Below, piece by piece: positions 44,769 through 53,517 of a DNA stretch of 64,000 nucleotides. The position numbers and the translations under genes are program-made. This stretch comes from Roseibium album (GTDB lineage Bacteria; Pseudomonadota; Alphaproteobacteria; Rhizobiales; Stappiaceae), in assembly GCA_001404055.1 (NCBI GenBank), contig CXTY01000005.1, forward strand, positions 1 through 64,000, written 5' to 3'. Every line of letters starts with the position of its first letter. Within the stretch, counting starts at the first letter, position 1. The notes beneath the pieces were generated by a model. That model worked only from the letters and a program-made list of their open reading frames with translations, had not been told where the DNA came from and ran no database searches.

Positions 44769-47240
44769 TTAGCTGCCCCGCGGCTTCACTCGCCGTGTCG
44801 CCTCTGCGTTAGTCGGATCATCCGGCCAGGGGTGCCTGGGATACCGCCCTTTCATGTCGGCCTTTACGTCCGCCCATGATCCGGCCCAGAAACCGGGAAG
44901 ATCCCTGGTGATCTGAATTGGCCGCTGCGCCGGTGACAGAAGCTCAAGAATAAGCGGAAGCCTTCCGCTGCATACGCTCGGATGTTCTTTCAGTCCGAAC
45001 AGTTCCTGAACGCGGATCGAGAGCGTTGGTCCAGCCGCTGCACCATAGTCGATCGAGACCTTGCTGCCCGTCGGGGCGGTGAACTGTGAAGGGGCGAGTT
45101 CATCGAGTTTTGCAGACGCATCGTAGGGAAGGATCGCGGCAAGTGCATTGCCGAGCACCGAAGCATCGATGGCGCTCAAACTGGTGCAACCGGCCAGAAA
45201 CGGCTGAAGCCAGGTTTCCAGGCTTTCGATGAGCGCCTTGTCCGAAAGGTCAGGCAGGTCTTCCGTTCCGGTTTCGCGAACGTAGGCCACGCGCTTCCGG
45301 ATGCGTTGCTGCTCCTTGCTCCAGGCAAGCCGCCCGATGCCGCGTCGGCGTATTTCGGTAATGAGCGCTTTTTCTACGGCAGCCGGATCAGCAGACTGGA
45401 TTGTCACGGATTGAAGTTCAACAGCCTTGTAGCGGGTAACACGTCGGGCTTTCAATGCGCCTTCGGTGCTAAGTTGAACTTCGTCCTCCTCGACAATATC
45501 TGTTGCAAACAGGTCTTCAATGTCCGCTTCGGTGATCGGCGCACATAGCTGAATACGTCCGTTGGCGGCCTTGCCCTGAATGTCGGCGACTGTCAGAAAC
45601 TTTTCACCGACAAGCGCGTGTTCTCGCTCCAGCTCAGCACCACGCCCGTTCGCTAGCCGAAAACGCCCGGTCTGTCCACGCGCTTGAGCGATCCGGTCCG
45701 GGTAGGCAAGAGCAAGCAGCAGCCCGGCGCTTTCGATATCGATTGTTGAGCCCGACCCGCCAGCCAGCTTAAGCCAGCGGTTGGCCAGCGTCTTGCCATC
45801 TCTTGCCCGCTGGCTTTTGTCGTGACGCAGCGACTGGAGGCGCGTTCGGAGATCCGGGTCACGTCCACCAAGACCCGGTTCCGAAAGAATCAAGGCAATG
45901 AGCGCTGCGGTATAGCCAAGATCACGCTCATTGCCTTCGATGACCATATGTGCCAGCCGCGGATGCAGAGGTAAATTCGCAAGCACCTTGCCGTCGCCGG
46001 TCAAACGTCCTGAACCATCCAGCGCATGCAGATCCTGCAAAAGGAGTTTTGCTTCGTGCCAGGCGGCTTGCGGAGGCGGATCGGCAAAGGTGAGCGTTCC
46101 CGGATCGGATGTTCCCCATGTAGCAAGATCCAGAACCAGACCGGTGAGATCGGCCTCCAGAATTTCGGGTGCTTCGGCTGCAGGCAGGGCGATAGTCTGG
46201 GCTTCGTCCCAGAGCCTGTAACAGGTGCCTGGTTCAGTTCTTCCGGCGCGTCCCCGGCGCTGGTCTGCAGAGGCTCTGGATACTCGTACCGTTTCCAGGC
46301 GGGTCAGACCTGTTTGCGGTTCAAACCTCGGAACCCGCGCCAGACCACTGTCGATGACAACACGCACGCCCTCAATCGTCAGTGAGGTTTGGGCAATCGC
46401 ACTGGCGAGCACGACCTTGCGGGTGCCATCTGGTGCCGTTTTGATGGCTGCATCCTGGGCCTTGGCATCCAGACCACCGTAAAGCGGCGTGATCTGACAG
46501 TTGGCAGGCAGCTTGCCAGACAGCATGTCTGCCGTGCGCCTGATTTCTCCTTGTCCGGGTAGAAAAACTAGAACGGACCCTTTTTCTTCATCTAGCGCCT
46601 GGCGAACCGCTCTTGCGATCTGAGGCTCTATACGTGTTTTCGGTTCCCGGCCCAGATACCGTGTTTTGACTGGAAAACTTCGGCCTTTGCTCTCGATCAC
46701 GGGAGCGTCTCCGAGAACCTTCGAGATGCTCGCTGCATCAAGCGTGGCGGACATTGGCAAGAGGCGAAGGTCTTCTCGTAAGGCCGATTGCACATCGAGC
46801 GCCAGCGCAAGACCAAGGTCGCCATCAAGTGAGCGTTCGTGGAATTCGTCGAACAGGATAGCTGAGACACCGGTAAGCTCAGGGTCGTCAAGGATTAGAC
46901 GCGTGAAGACGCCTTCGGTGATGACCTCGATACGGGTTGCTGCGCTGACTTTGGTTTCCATGCGTACACGGTAGCCGACGGTTTTGCCGACCGGCTCTCC
47001 GAGCTCCCCGGCCATGCGACGGGCTGCTGCCCGGGCTGCCAGGCGTCGGGGCTCCAGCACCAGGATCTTGCCCTCGCCCCGCCAGCTGGCGTGAAGCAGA
47101 GCCAGGGGCACGCGGGTTGTTTTTCCTGCCCCCGGTTCAGCTACCAGAACCGCGTTCGGGCTGGTTGCTAATGTCTGCAGTAGTTCATGCAGAACACCGT
47201 CGATCGGAAGAGGTGTTCTGAATTCTGGGCTGGAAACCAT
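44769..47240 (-). CDS. hrpB: ATP-dependent helicase HrpB
   Basis: 823 residues from the ATG at 47240, 11 bases after the glk stop. DExH helicase core: Walker A AEPGAGKTTRVP, motif II DEFHERSLDGD, motif III SATLD, and motif VI region DQRRGRAGRTEPG, then the HA2 and HrpB-specific C-terminal domains. Role in the cell is poorly defined; HrpB is a DEAH-type RNA helicase. It is the last gene of an mgsA-glk-hrpB unit, whose close spacing suggests co-transcription without an evident functional link. Confidence 0.95.
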   Translation of the reverse strand: MVSSPEFRTPLPIDGVLHELLQTLATSPNAVLVAEPGAGKTTRVPLALLHASWRGEGKILVLEPRRLAARAAARRMAGELGEPVGKTVGYRVRMETKVSAATRIEVITEGVFTRLILDDPELTGVSAILFDEFHERSLDGDLGLALALDVQSALREDLRLLPMSATLDAASISKVLGDAPVIESKGRSFPVKTRYLGREPKTRIEPQIARAVRQALDEEKGSVLVFLPGQGEIRRTADMLSGKLPANCQITPLYGGLDAKAQDAAIKTAPDGTRKVVLASAIAQTSLTIEGVRVVIDSGLARVPRFEPQTGLTRLETVRVSRASADQRRGRAGRTEPGTCYRLWDEAQTIALPAAEAPEILEADLTGLVLDLATWGTSDPGTLTFADPPPQAAWHEAKLLLQDLHALDGSGRLTGDGKVLANLPLHPRLAHMVIEGNERDLGYTAALIALILSEPGLGGRDPDLRTRLQSLRHDKSQRARDGKTLANRWLKLAGGSGSTIDIESAGLLLALAYPDRIAQARGQTGRFRLANGRGAELEREHALVGEKFLTVADIQGKAANGRIQLCAPITEADIEDLFATDIVEEDEVQLSTEGALKARRVTRYKAVELQSVTIQSADPAAVEKALITEIRRRGIGRLAWSKEQQRIRKRVAYVRETGTEDLPDLSDKALIESLETWLQPFLAGCTSLSAIDASVLGNALAAILPYDASAKLDELAPSQFTAPTGSKVSIDYGAAAGPTLSIRVQELFGLKEHPSVCSGRLPLILELLSPAQRPIQITRDLPGFWAGSWADVKADMKGRYPRHPWPDDPTNAEATRRVKPRGS

Positions 47241-47251
47241 TGTTCGCGACG

Positions 47252-48292
47252 TCAGTCTGCGTGCAGCGATCTGGCTGCCGCCCATTGGCGACCATGCATG
47301 TCCACTGCAAAGGCTGCAGGGGTGCGCGCAAAGGAAGCAAGCCCTTCCAGCGCAGGATCAGGATGCTGGACAACGAAAGTCGGGATCTTTGACATCAAGG
47401 AACCATGCGGAGCCTTGGCTTCAAAGGCAGCCCGGAAACCGCCGTCAGCCAGGAACCTTGTGATCCGCGGTGTGACACCGCCCGTCAGATAGACACCGCC
47501 ACGGGCAAGTACGGTTAGCGCAAAGTCGCCTGATACCCGGCCAAGGCAACGCGCAAATACCTCAAGCGTCTTGACCGCGACCGGATCGTTGTCCTCAGCG
47601 GCCATGGTGATGCTGGCCGGAGTCTCAAGATGGCGTTCAGACTGCGTCCAGTCTGCAATAGCGCGGGCAAGACGCGGTAGGCCGGTCCCGCTTAGGATTT
47701 GCTCGGCGCCAAGCCTGTCGCCAACCCGCTCGATGTGCGGCCAGATTTCGAAATCCTCAGGTGTCACGGGCCCCAGTTCAACATGCCCGCCTTCGCCTGG
47801 AACCGGTATCCAGGTGCTGGAGGCGTAAATCATGGCAGCGGCGCCGAGGCCGGTGCCGGGGCCAAGCACGAATTTGGTGCTGTTCTCACGAATGGCGCCG
47901 GATCCAACCTGCTCAACATCGATGCCGCGATAGCCCGGAAGCGCGAGAGCCTGAGCTTCAAAATCATTCAGCACGATGACCTGCTCAAGGCCAAGATCTG
48001 CAATCATCTTGAGCGGTTCGATCACCCAGGCAGCGTTGGTGAGGGGAATTGAATCTCCGGTTACCGGGCCGGCAACAGCGATGATGGCGGTGCGAGGTTT
48101 TTGATCCGTCTCGGGAAAGACAACTTCGCGGATCGCGGAGGAAATGTCTGCATGACCGGCGGTCGCAGTCTTTCCGCACATTCGTGTCGGTGCCGTTGCG
48201 TGGTCAACCAGCGCAAAGCGGGCGTTGGTTCCGCCGATGTCGGCGACCAGCACAGGATAGTTGAAGGACATTGAGGGTGACAAAAAACTCAT
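47252..48292 (-). CDS. glk: Glucokinase
   Basis: 346 residues. The ATG at 48292 overlaps the mgsA stop (ATGA), so I take it rather than the ATG seven codons later. The phosphate-binding loop [17 protein letters not shown], the catalytic region [10 protein letters not shown] and the glucose-binding [12 protein letters not shown] and PGEGGHVEL are those of the bacterial Glk family (not ROK). It phosphorylates glucose to glucose-6-phosphate, feeding Entner-Doudoroff or glycolysis. Translational coupling with methylglyoxal synthase is notable. Confidence 0.95.
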   Translation of the reverse strand: MSFLSPSMSFNYPVLVADIGGTNARFALVDHATAPTRMCGKTATAGHADISSAIREVVFPETDQKPRTAIIAVAGPVTGDSIPLTNAAWVIEPLKMIADLGLEQVIVLNDFEAQALALPGYRGIDVEQVGSGAIRENSTKFVLGPGTGLGAAAMIYASSTWIPVPGEGGHVELGPVTPEDFEIWPHIERVGDRLGAEQILSGTGLPRLARAIADWTQSERHLETPASITMAAEDNDPVAVKTLEVFARCLGRVSGDFALTVLARGGVYLTGGVTPRITRFLADGGFRAAFEAKAPHGSLMSKIPTFVVQHPDPALEGLASFARTPAAFAVDMHGRQWAAARSLHAD

Positions 48293-48720
48293 GAATCGAC
48301 AGTGCCCACTTCTGGTGTCTCAGAGGTTGTCTTGAGGCCGGTCAGGCGGGCAGAACGCAAAAGAATGTCGGCTGTAGAAGGGTTCAACGCCATCGGCATG
48401 TCATAGACGAGAGCCAGGCGCATCAGCGCCTTGACATCGACATCATGAGGCATGGGCGACATCGGGTCGACGAAGAAGAATAGTCCTTGCAGTTTTCTTT
48501 CCGCGATCAAGGCGCCAATCTGCTGGTCTCCGCCCAAGGGACCGCTCTTCAGGCACGTGATCGTGAGCTCCGGGCAGGCTTCCTGGATCCTGCCGCCTGT
48601 TGTGCCGGTGCCAACAAGGTTGAAAGCAGCGAGTTTGTCCCGGTGCTTTTTCGCGAACTCCACCATCGCATCCTTTTTTGCATCATGGGCAACAAGTGCA
48701 AGGGTAGGGTTGGCAGGCAT
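48289..48720 (-). CDS. mgsA: Methylglyoxal synthase
   Basis: 143 residues from the ATG at 48720, behind AGAGGAT; the longer frame is not needed. The N-terminus [11 protein letters not shown] carries the catalytic-site His-Asp, [17 protein letters not shown] the phosphate-binding and catalytic Asp, and [11 protein letters not shown] the second Asp. It converts dihydroxyacetone phosphate to methylglyoxal plus phosphate when phosphate is short or sugar phosphates accumulate. It is first in the mgsA-glk-hrpB unit. Confidence 0.95.
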   Translation of the reverse strand: MPANPTLALVAHDAKKDAMVEFAKKHRDKLAAFNLVGTGTTGGRIQEACPELTITCLKSGPLGGDQQIGALIAERKLQGLFFFVDPMSPMPHDVDVKALMRLALVYDMPMALNPSTADILLRSARLTGLKTTSETPEVGTVDS

Positions 48721-48845
48721 GAACGATCCTCTTTGCGTGGCGATAGCGGCGGTGACGTGTTTAGCGCCAAAGACGTGCTCGCGCAAAGGCAGATGGGCAA
48801 GATAATTGAGGAAGGCCTAAATTGATTGAAAAATATGCAAGTGCC

Positions 48846-48879
48846 AAAGAAAAAGCCGCGTTCCGATGGGAAACGCGGC
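48846..48879 (-). terminator. Rho-independent terminator of the DUF1194 gene
   Basis: GCCGCGTT (48855-48862) pairs with AACGCGGC (48872-48879). On the minus strand the stem is followed by TTTTTCTTT. It lies about 30 bases after the DUF1194 stop. Confidence 0.88.
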
Positions 48880-48907
48880 AGTTGAAATTTGAGAGAACGT
48901 GGCTGGT

Positions 48908-49759
48908 TTAGTCGAACAAGTTGCAGCGGATGGGTTCGCGTCCTGCAACTGTCTGAATATATGGATCGGGTTCTGGCATCTGGAGACCGGCAATTTCCAT
49001 CACCAGCTTCATGCGGATCGCATCGGCAAAGCCTTCTTGCGAACGCACGGGGATGGCAAATGAACCTGGACCACCAATCACACAATCCTCGTAGTAATGG
49101 TCGAGGTGCAGCATGGCTTGCCATGTGTTCTTGTTCGATTTCATCATCAGCGGGAGGCCGTTGATGGTCACACCGGCTGCGATCATGCGATCGCGCATTT
49201 CGGTGACAGAACCACCCTGGTTGTTCGGGCCATCACCGGAGATGTCGATGACTTGCCGAAGGCCCTGATACTGGTTGTTTTGAACCAGTTGCACGGATTT
49301 CTCGAGTGCAGATGCGATCGAGGTGCGCTGGACCTGGCGTAGAGGGGCTTCGTGAATTTTTGAAGCGAAATGGCTGGCGGATGAAGCATCCTGGATTACC
49401 GTCCAATCGGCAACGATGAAATGCTCGTCAACACCGCCCCATTCCATATAGGTGACGGCCACGCGGCCAATCGGGCCGACCTCGATGGCGTCGAGAAACT
49501 CACGGGAGGTCAGTGCAGCCACATAGCCGGCGCGCTGGACTTCCTGTTCTTCGGTGTCCATGGATTGGGAGATATCGACTGCAAGGACGAGTTCAACGTC
49601 CACTTCAGCGGCCGGATCATAGGTATATTGTGTCGAAGCGAGCAAAGCCGGGCGATAGTCCCGTGCCGCTGACGGTGCGGCGAGAAAGATTGCCGCGAAG
49701 ATGATTGACAGCGCTTTTACGCTTGTCTGTGCACAGAGTCTTCTTATGTCGAGACGCAT
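48908..49759 (-). CDS. DUF1194 von Willebrand A-domain periplasmic protein
   Basis: 283 residues with a signal peptide (SIIFAAIFLAAPSAARD). The mature protein is a VWA-type domain with an intact metal-ion-dependent adhesion site (LAVDISQSM, D-x-S-x-S) and the downstream Thr/Asp positions (TSIASAL, VIDISGDGPNN). Two Cys lie in the C-terminal half (DCVIGGPG, IRCNLFD). DUF1194 proteins are common in alphaproteobacteria, and their ligand is unknown. Monocistronic with a clear terminator. Confidence 0.9.
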   Translation of the reverse strand: MRLDIRRLCAQTSVKALSIIFAAIFLAAPSAARDYRPALLASTQYTYDPAAEVDVELVLAVDISQSMDTEEQEVQRAGYVAALTSREFLDAIEVGPIGRVAVTYMEWGGVDEHFIVADWTVIQDASSASHFASKIHEAPLRQVQRTSIASALEKSVQLVQNNQYQGLRQVIDISGDGPNNQGGSVTEMRDRMIAAGVTINGLPLMMKSNKNTWQAMLHLDHYYEDCVIGGPGSFAIPVRSQEGFADAIRMKLVMEIAGLQMPEPDPYIQTVAGREPIRCNLFD

Positions 49760-50027
49760 TGTTTTTCTCCATTAGTCAGCCTTTCAGCTGAGTTGCCACG
49801 TCTCCCCATTATTTTGTTTTAGTTTTCTTATTTCTTTGCTTTTAGTTCCTTGTTATTTGTACCTAGGTACTTATCGACGCTTAGGTTTCGTTTGATTTTA
49901 CTTTGCAATCGACATGCCAAACGTAACGGAAATAGATTTACTAGGCAAAATCAAACACGCACCGAGTGCATGTATTCCACAGATAGGAACAAAATACCGG
50001 ATTGCTAGGCAACTTTTTCCACATTCA

Positions 50028-50041
50028 GTCACATTTGTGAC
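50028..50041. promoter_or_regulatory. 14-bp palindrome upstream of the nucleoside operon
   Basis: GTCACA-tt-TGTGAC, perfect arms. It lies between the DUF1194 gene and the operon promoter. It could be an operator for either; the CRP consensus has the opposite arm orientation (TGTGA...TCACA), so it is not an ordinary CRP site. Confidence 0.4.
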
Positions 50042-50107
50042 ATTGGTCGGCAATTTTTTCCGGCTCGCCAAAGTGGCAATTTGCAACGACTGAACCGTAA
50101 AAATGCG

Positions 50108-50138
50108 AAAAACTTCCCAAATTCGGGAAGTTTTTTTA
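50108..50138 (+). terminator. Orphan Rho-independent terminator before the operon promoter
   Basis: AAAAACTTCCC (50108-50118) pairs with GGGAAGTTTTT (50125-50135), followed by more T. No protein gene precedes it on the plus strand. The sequence works in both directions. It may end a small RNA from 49.8-50.1 kb or insulate the operon promoter that starts one base later. Confidence 0.75.
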
Positions 50139-50167
50139 TTGACGGCAGCGTCATAGCTGGGCATGAT
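50139..50167 (+). promoter_or_regulatory. Promoter of the nucleoside operon
   Basis: TTGACG (50139-50144), a 17-base spacer and CATGAT (50162-50167). It lies about 150 bases before the regulator start codon and directly after the terminator T-run. The near-palindrome at 50174-50197 covers the expected transcription start. Confidence 0.5.
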
Positions 50168-50173
50168 CTGAAG

Positions 50174-50197
50174 AAATTCTCACCAAGTGAAGAATTT
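50174..50197. promoter_or_regulatory. Near-palindrome at the transcription start, possible operator
   Basis: AAATTCTCAC (50174-50183) faces GTGAAGAATTT (50187-50197), matching except for one extra base. Overlap with the likely start site of the operon makes it the best candidate binding site for the SorC-type regulator encoded next. Confidence 0.45.
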
Positions 50198-50319
50198 TTC
50201 GCGACCTCACCGTGAAAGGAGGGGCGTAGACAATTAAAGCTCCGACACAGGGGTGTGGCAAGCCGGTTGTTCCGAATCGTATGGAATTTGCTGGTCCGAG
50301 GGGAAGGCATCGACGCGAT

Positions 50320-51303
50320 ATGCAGACGCGCGACGACGACTGGACATCTTATATGGCAATCAGGGCGGCTTGGCTTTCATTCGTTGGCGGCCGTACCCAG
50401 GGAGAGATTGCTGCCCAACTCGGTGTGTCGCCTGCCAAGGTTCATCGACTGATCGCCCATGCGCAAAAGGCCGGGCACGTAAAATTCCAGATCGACGGCC
50501 GGCCCATGGAATGTCTGGAGCTGGAAAAAGAACTCACGCGTTATTTCAAGCTGACCAATTGCATCATCGCGCCGGATCTTGGTGGCGGCGATGATGATTC
50601 AGCCTTGCGTGCCGTTGCAGTGTCAGCCTCACAGTTCCTGACGGGTTTTTTAAGTGGTACGAATGTGACCCGCCTCGGCGTGGGTATGGGGCGTACGTTG
50701 ACGGCAGCGGTCGAAGCTTTGCCGCGATTTGCGCGTCCGGACCTGGAGATCATGTCCATCTGCGGGTCCCTGACCCGAACGCTTGCGGCCAACCCTTATG
50801 ATATTGTCCAGAAGATGCAGGAGCGAACTGGCGGTGTTGGATACTATCTGCCGGTTCCCTATTTTGCGGAAAATCTTGAAGAAAAGGCCATGTTTCTGAC
50901 ACAGCGCAGTGTGCAGGATTTGATGTCGCGCGCGCGCCAGTCAGAGGCCTTTCTAATTGGAATTGGTTCGGTTGAGAATGAAGGCCACCTGGTTCAACGT
51001 GGCATTATTTCCAAGCAGGAACAGGAAGATTTGATGTCAGGCGGTGCCGTTAGTGACCTGATGGGCCGATTTTTGACAGTTGAAGGAAAACTGGCTCCCG
51101 ACCCACTCGGCGATTGCGCTGTTGGGTTGCACTATGATGAAGTGCGAGGAAGCCGGGTGATTGCGCTGGTGGGTGGAGAAAGCAAAGTGGACGCCACACT
51201 TGCTGCCCTGCATACCGGTGTCATTACCGATCTTGTTACAGATGAGACCCTTGCACGGGCTCTGAGTACACGGGTCGGATTGAAGCTGGCGCAGTCCGCG
51301 TAA
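50320..51303 (+). CDS. SorC/DeoR-type sugar-binding transcriptional regulator of nucleoside use
   Basis: 327 residues from the ATG at 50320, which has GGGGAAGG upstream; the ATG at 50281 does not. Helix-turn-helix GRTQGEIAAQLGVSPAKVHR at the N-terminus, then a SorC effector domain (LGVGMGRTLTAAVEALP, SEAFLIGIGSVENEG, GLHYDEVRGSRVIALVGGE) similar to Bacillus DeoR, which senses deoxyribose-5-phosphate. It is first in the operon and probably represses it until a pentose phosphate accumulates. The effector is inferred from context. Confidence 0.88.
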   Translation: MQTRDDDWTSYMAIRAAWLSFVGGRTQGEIAAQLGVSPAKVHRLIAHAQKAGHVKFQIDGRPMECLELEKELTRYFKLTNCIIAPDLGGGDDDSALRAVAVSASQFLTGFLSGTNVTRLGVGMGRTLTAAVEALPRFARPDLEIMSICGSLTRTLAANPYDIVQKMQERTGGVGYYLPVPYFAENLEEKAMFLTQRSVQDLMSRARQSEAFLIGIGSVENEGHLVQRGIISKQEQEDLMSGGAVSDLMGRFLTVEGKLAPDPLGDCAVGLHYDEVRGSRVIALVGGESKVDATLAALHTGVITDLVTDETLARALSTRVGLKLAQSA

Positions 51304-51371
51304 AGCGGCTGAGCTACGAGGGGAACGGGTCTGCATCAACGCGAGACCCCCGCATGTCGGAGGACATACAC

Positions 51372-52373
51372 GTGAAAAAGTTTCTTACCATCGGCACGGC
51401 GCTTGCCGGACTGGCCATTTCTGTAGCAGGTGCACAAGCGGCTGATATCAAGCCGGCCGTGCTTTACGATCTTGGTGGCCGTAACGACGAGTCGTTCAAC
51501 CAGGCGGCCTTTACCGGCGCGGAACAGTTCAAAGCCGATTACGGCGTTGAATACCGCGACTTCGAAATCCAGAACGACAGTCAGCGTGAGCAGGCTTTGC
51601 GCAATTTCGCAAAGCGCGGCATGAACCCGATTGTCGCGATCGGTTTCTCGCAAGCCAATGCGGTTGAGAAGGTCGCCAAGGAATTTCCTGACACCCAGTT
51701 CGCGATTGTCGACATGGTTGTCGACCTGCCGAACGTCCGCTCCATTCTCTTCAAGGAACATGAAGGTTCCTACATTGTCGGATTGCTTGCTGCTATGGCG
51801 TCCGAAACCGGTAAAGTCGGTTTTGTTGGTGGTATGGACATTCCGCTCATCAGCAAGTTCGCCTGCGGATACAAGCAGGGTGTGCTCGCAGCTAATCCCG
51901 ATGCTGAAGTGTTCGAAAACATGACCGGCACAACCGGTGCAGCCTGGAATGACCCGGTTAAAGGCGGCGAACTGGCCAAGTCTCAGTTCGGTCGTGGCGC
52001 GGACGTTGTCTACCATGCGGCGGGCGGCACCGGCATCGGTGTTCTTGGTGCTGCAGCTGAAGAAGGCAAGCTGGGTATCGGTGTGGACAGCAACCAGAAC
52101 GGTCTGCATCCGGGATCTGTTCTGACATCCATGCTGAAGCGGGTCGACATCGCGGTCTTCCAGGCATTCGAAGACGCGAAGAACGATTCCTGGTCTTCCG
52201 GCTTTGAAGTCCTCGGCCTGAAAGAAGGTGGTGTTGACTGGTCGCTTGACGACAACAACGCTGAGCTGGTCAACGACCAGATGAAAGCTGCTGTTGAAGA
52301 GGCCACGCAGAAGATCATCTCCGGCGAAATCGTTGTTCACGACTACATGTCCGACGAATCCTGCCCAAGCTAA
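51372..52373 (+). CDS. BMP-family nucleoside-binding protein, copy 1
   Basis: 333 residues from a GTG at 51372, chosen because GGAGGA lies seven bases before it and a standard signal peptide follows (MKKFLTIGTALAGLAISVAG, AQAAD). The mature protein is a type I periplasmic binding protein of the BmpA/PnrA group: GGRNDESFNQAAFTGAEQF, PIVAIGFSQANAVEKVA, FVGGMDIPLISKF, GVDSNQNGLHPGSVLTS. These proteins deliver purine and pyrimidine nucleosides to the ABC importer. A strong hairpin directly follows, and a paralogue comes next. Two Cys (FACGYK, ESCPS) are shared with copy 2. Confidence 0.93.
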   Translation: MKKFLTIGTALAGLAISVAGAQAADIKPAVLYDLGGRNDESFNQAAFTGAEQFKADYGVEYRDFEIQNDSQREQALRNFAKRGMNPIVAIGFSQANAVEKVAKEFPDTQFAIVDMVVDLPNVRSILFKEHEGSYIVGLLAAMASETGKVGFVGGMDIPLISKFACGYKQGVLAANPDAEVFENMTGTTGAAWNDPVKGGELAKSQFGRGADVVYHAAGGTGIGVLGAAAEEGKLGIGVDSNQNGLHPGSVLTSMLKRVDIAVFQAFEDAKNDSWSSGFEVLGLKEGGVDWSLDDNNAELVNDQMKAAVEEATQKIISGEIVVHDYMSDESCPS

Positions 52374-52385
52374 GGCAGTGAAAAA

Positions 52386-52424
52386 CGGCCTCCGTGCATG
52401 ATGCACGGAGGCCGATCTTTATTT
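52386..52424 (+). terminator. Hairpin between the two BMP genes, probable partial terminator
   Basis: CGGCCTCCGTGCAT (52386-52399) pairs perfectly with ATGCACGGAGGCCG (52401-52414), followed by ATCTTTATTTTT. It starts 13 bases after the copy 1 stop. It should cap most transcripts after the first binding protein while allowing some read-through, and would protect the 3' end. Confidence 0.8.
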
Positions 52425-52454
52425 TTACCGTCCTACCAGTTTGCGGATGACCGG

Positions 52455-53450
52455 ATGAACCGTTTCTCGAAAATTGTATTTTCAGCAGTTTTTGCCACTG
52501 TTCTTGCAGCACCAGCTGTCATGGCAGATCCGGCCATCGTTTACTCTGTTGGCGGCAAATTTGATGGATCCTTCAACGAGAGCGCTTATTCGGGCGTGAA
52601 GCGGTTTGAAGAGGCGACGGACAAGACAGTCCGCGAATTTACACTGGAGCGAGACGCACAGAGCCTTCAAGCCCTGCGCAACTTTGCCAGCCGCGGCAAC
52701 ACACCGGTTGTGGCCATCGGATTCAATCAGGCCAATGCGCTTGGGCAGGCGGCTCCGGAATTCCCGGAAACGGACTTCGCGATCATCGATATGGTGGTCG
52801 ATAAACCCAATGTCAGATCATATGTATTCAAGGAACAGGAAGGTGCCTATATCGCCGGCCTGTTGGCGGCGATGGCCTCCAAAAGCGGAACCATCGGCTT
52901 TGTCGGCGGAATGGATATCCCAATTATTCAAAGGTTCCTGTGCGGCTATAAACTGGGCGCTCTGTCCGTCAATCCGGACATCGAAATTCTTTCCAACATG
53001 ACAGGCGATACGCCTGCCGCATTCGCAGATCCTGTGCGGGGAGGCGAAATTGCGACCAGCCAGATCAAGCGTGGCGCGGACGTCATCATCCAGGCCGCCG
53101 GTGGAACTGGTCTGGGTGTTCTGCAGGCCGCCGCGGATGCGGGTATTCTGGGTATCGGTACCGACAGCAACCAGAACGGGCTGCATCCCGGCAAGGTTCT
53201 GACTTCGATCCGCAAACGCGTTGATAATGCCGTCTATGACAGTTTCCAGTCGGCTCAAAATGGATCCTTCGAACCTGGTATCCAGGTTCTGGGGCTCGCT
53301 GACGGTGGGATGGACTGGGTGCTTGACGCCAACAACAAGATGCTCGTCACGGAAGACATGAAAACGGCGGCAGATGCTGCGGTGAGCCGAATATCTGACG
53401 GAACCATCAAGGTTCACGATGTTATCACCGAAGGTGCTTGCCCGGTTTGA
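52455..53450 (+). CDS. BMP-family nucleoside-binding protein, copy 2
   Basis: 331 residues from the ATG at 52455, with a signal peptide (MNRFSKIVFSAVFATVLAAP, AVMAD). It aligns with copy 1 along its whole length: GGKFDGSFNESAYSGVKRF, PVVAIGFNQANALGQAA, FVGGMDIPIIQRF, GTDSNQNGLHPGKVLTS, ending EGACPV. The ligand contacts differ in several loops (DESFNQ against DGSFNE; FSQAN against FNQAN), so the two may prefer different nucleosides. It shares the downstream ATPase and permeases. Confidence 0.92.
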   Translation: MNRFSKIVFSAVFATVLAAPAVMADPAIVYSVGGKFDGSFNESAYSGVKRFEEATDKTVREFTLERDAQSLQALRNFASRGNTPVVAIGFNQANALGQAAPEFPETDFAIIDMVVDKPNVRSYVFKEQEGAYIAGLLAAMASKSGTIGFVGGMDIPIIQRFLCGYKLGALSVNPDIEILSNMTGDTPAAFADPVRGGEIATSQIKRGADVIIQAAGGTGLGVLQAAADAGILGIGTDSNQNGLHPGKVLTSIRKRVDNAVYDSFQSAQNGSFEPGIQVLGLADGGMDWVLDANNKMLVTEDMKTAADAAVSRISDGTIKVHDVITEGACPV

Positions 53451-53517
53451 CGGGCACCAGCTGTGGTGCGAGGCAGACTAAAATGAAAAGCAACAAACGT
53501 CAGGCCTGGGGGAAGGC

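Larger units (their letters stand above)
49760..50319. other. Long intergenic region between DUF1194 and the nucleoside operon
   Basis: 560 bases, AT-rich in its first 250. It must contain the DUF1194 promoter. From 50028 on it holds a palindrome, an orphan terminator, a promoter and a near-palindrome, listed separately. No protein-coding gene is credible here; a short transcript ending at 50138 is possible. Confidence 0.5.

Noticed and set aside
50028-50041. CRP/FNR binding site upstream of the nucleoside operon
   Set aside because: The palindrome is GTCACA-N2-TGTGAC, with arms in the reverse order of the CRP consensus and the wrong spacer.
51336-52406. A 356-codon open frame on the minus strand opposite the first nucleoside-binding protein gene
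   Set aside because: The plus strand encodes an unmistakable BMP protein with ribosome binding site and signal peptide; the opposite frame is open because of codon bias and shows no domain.
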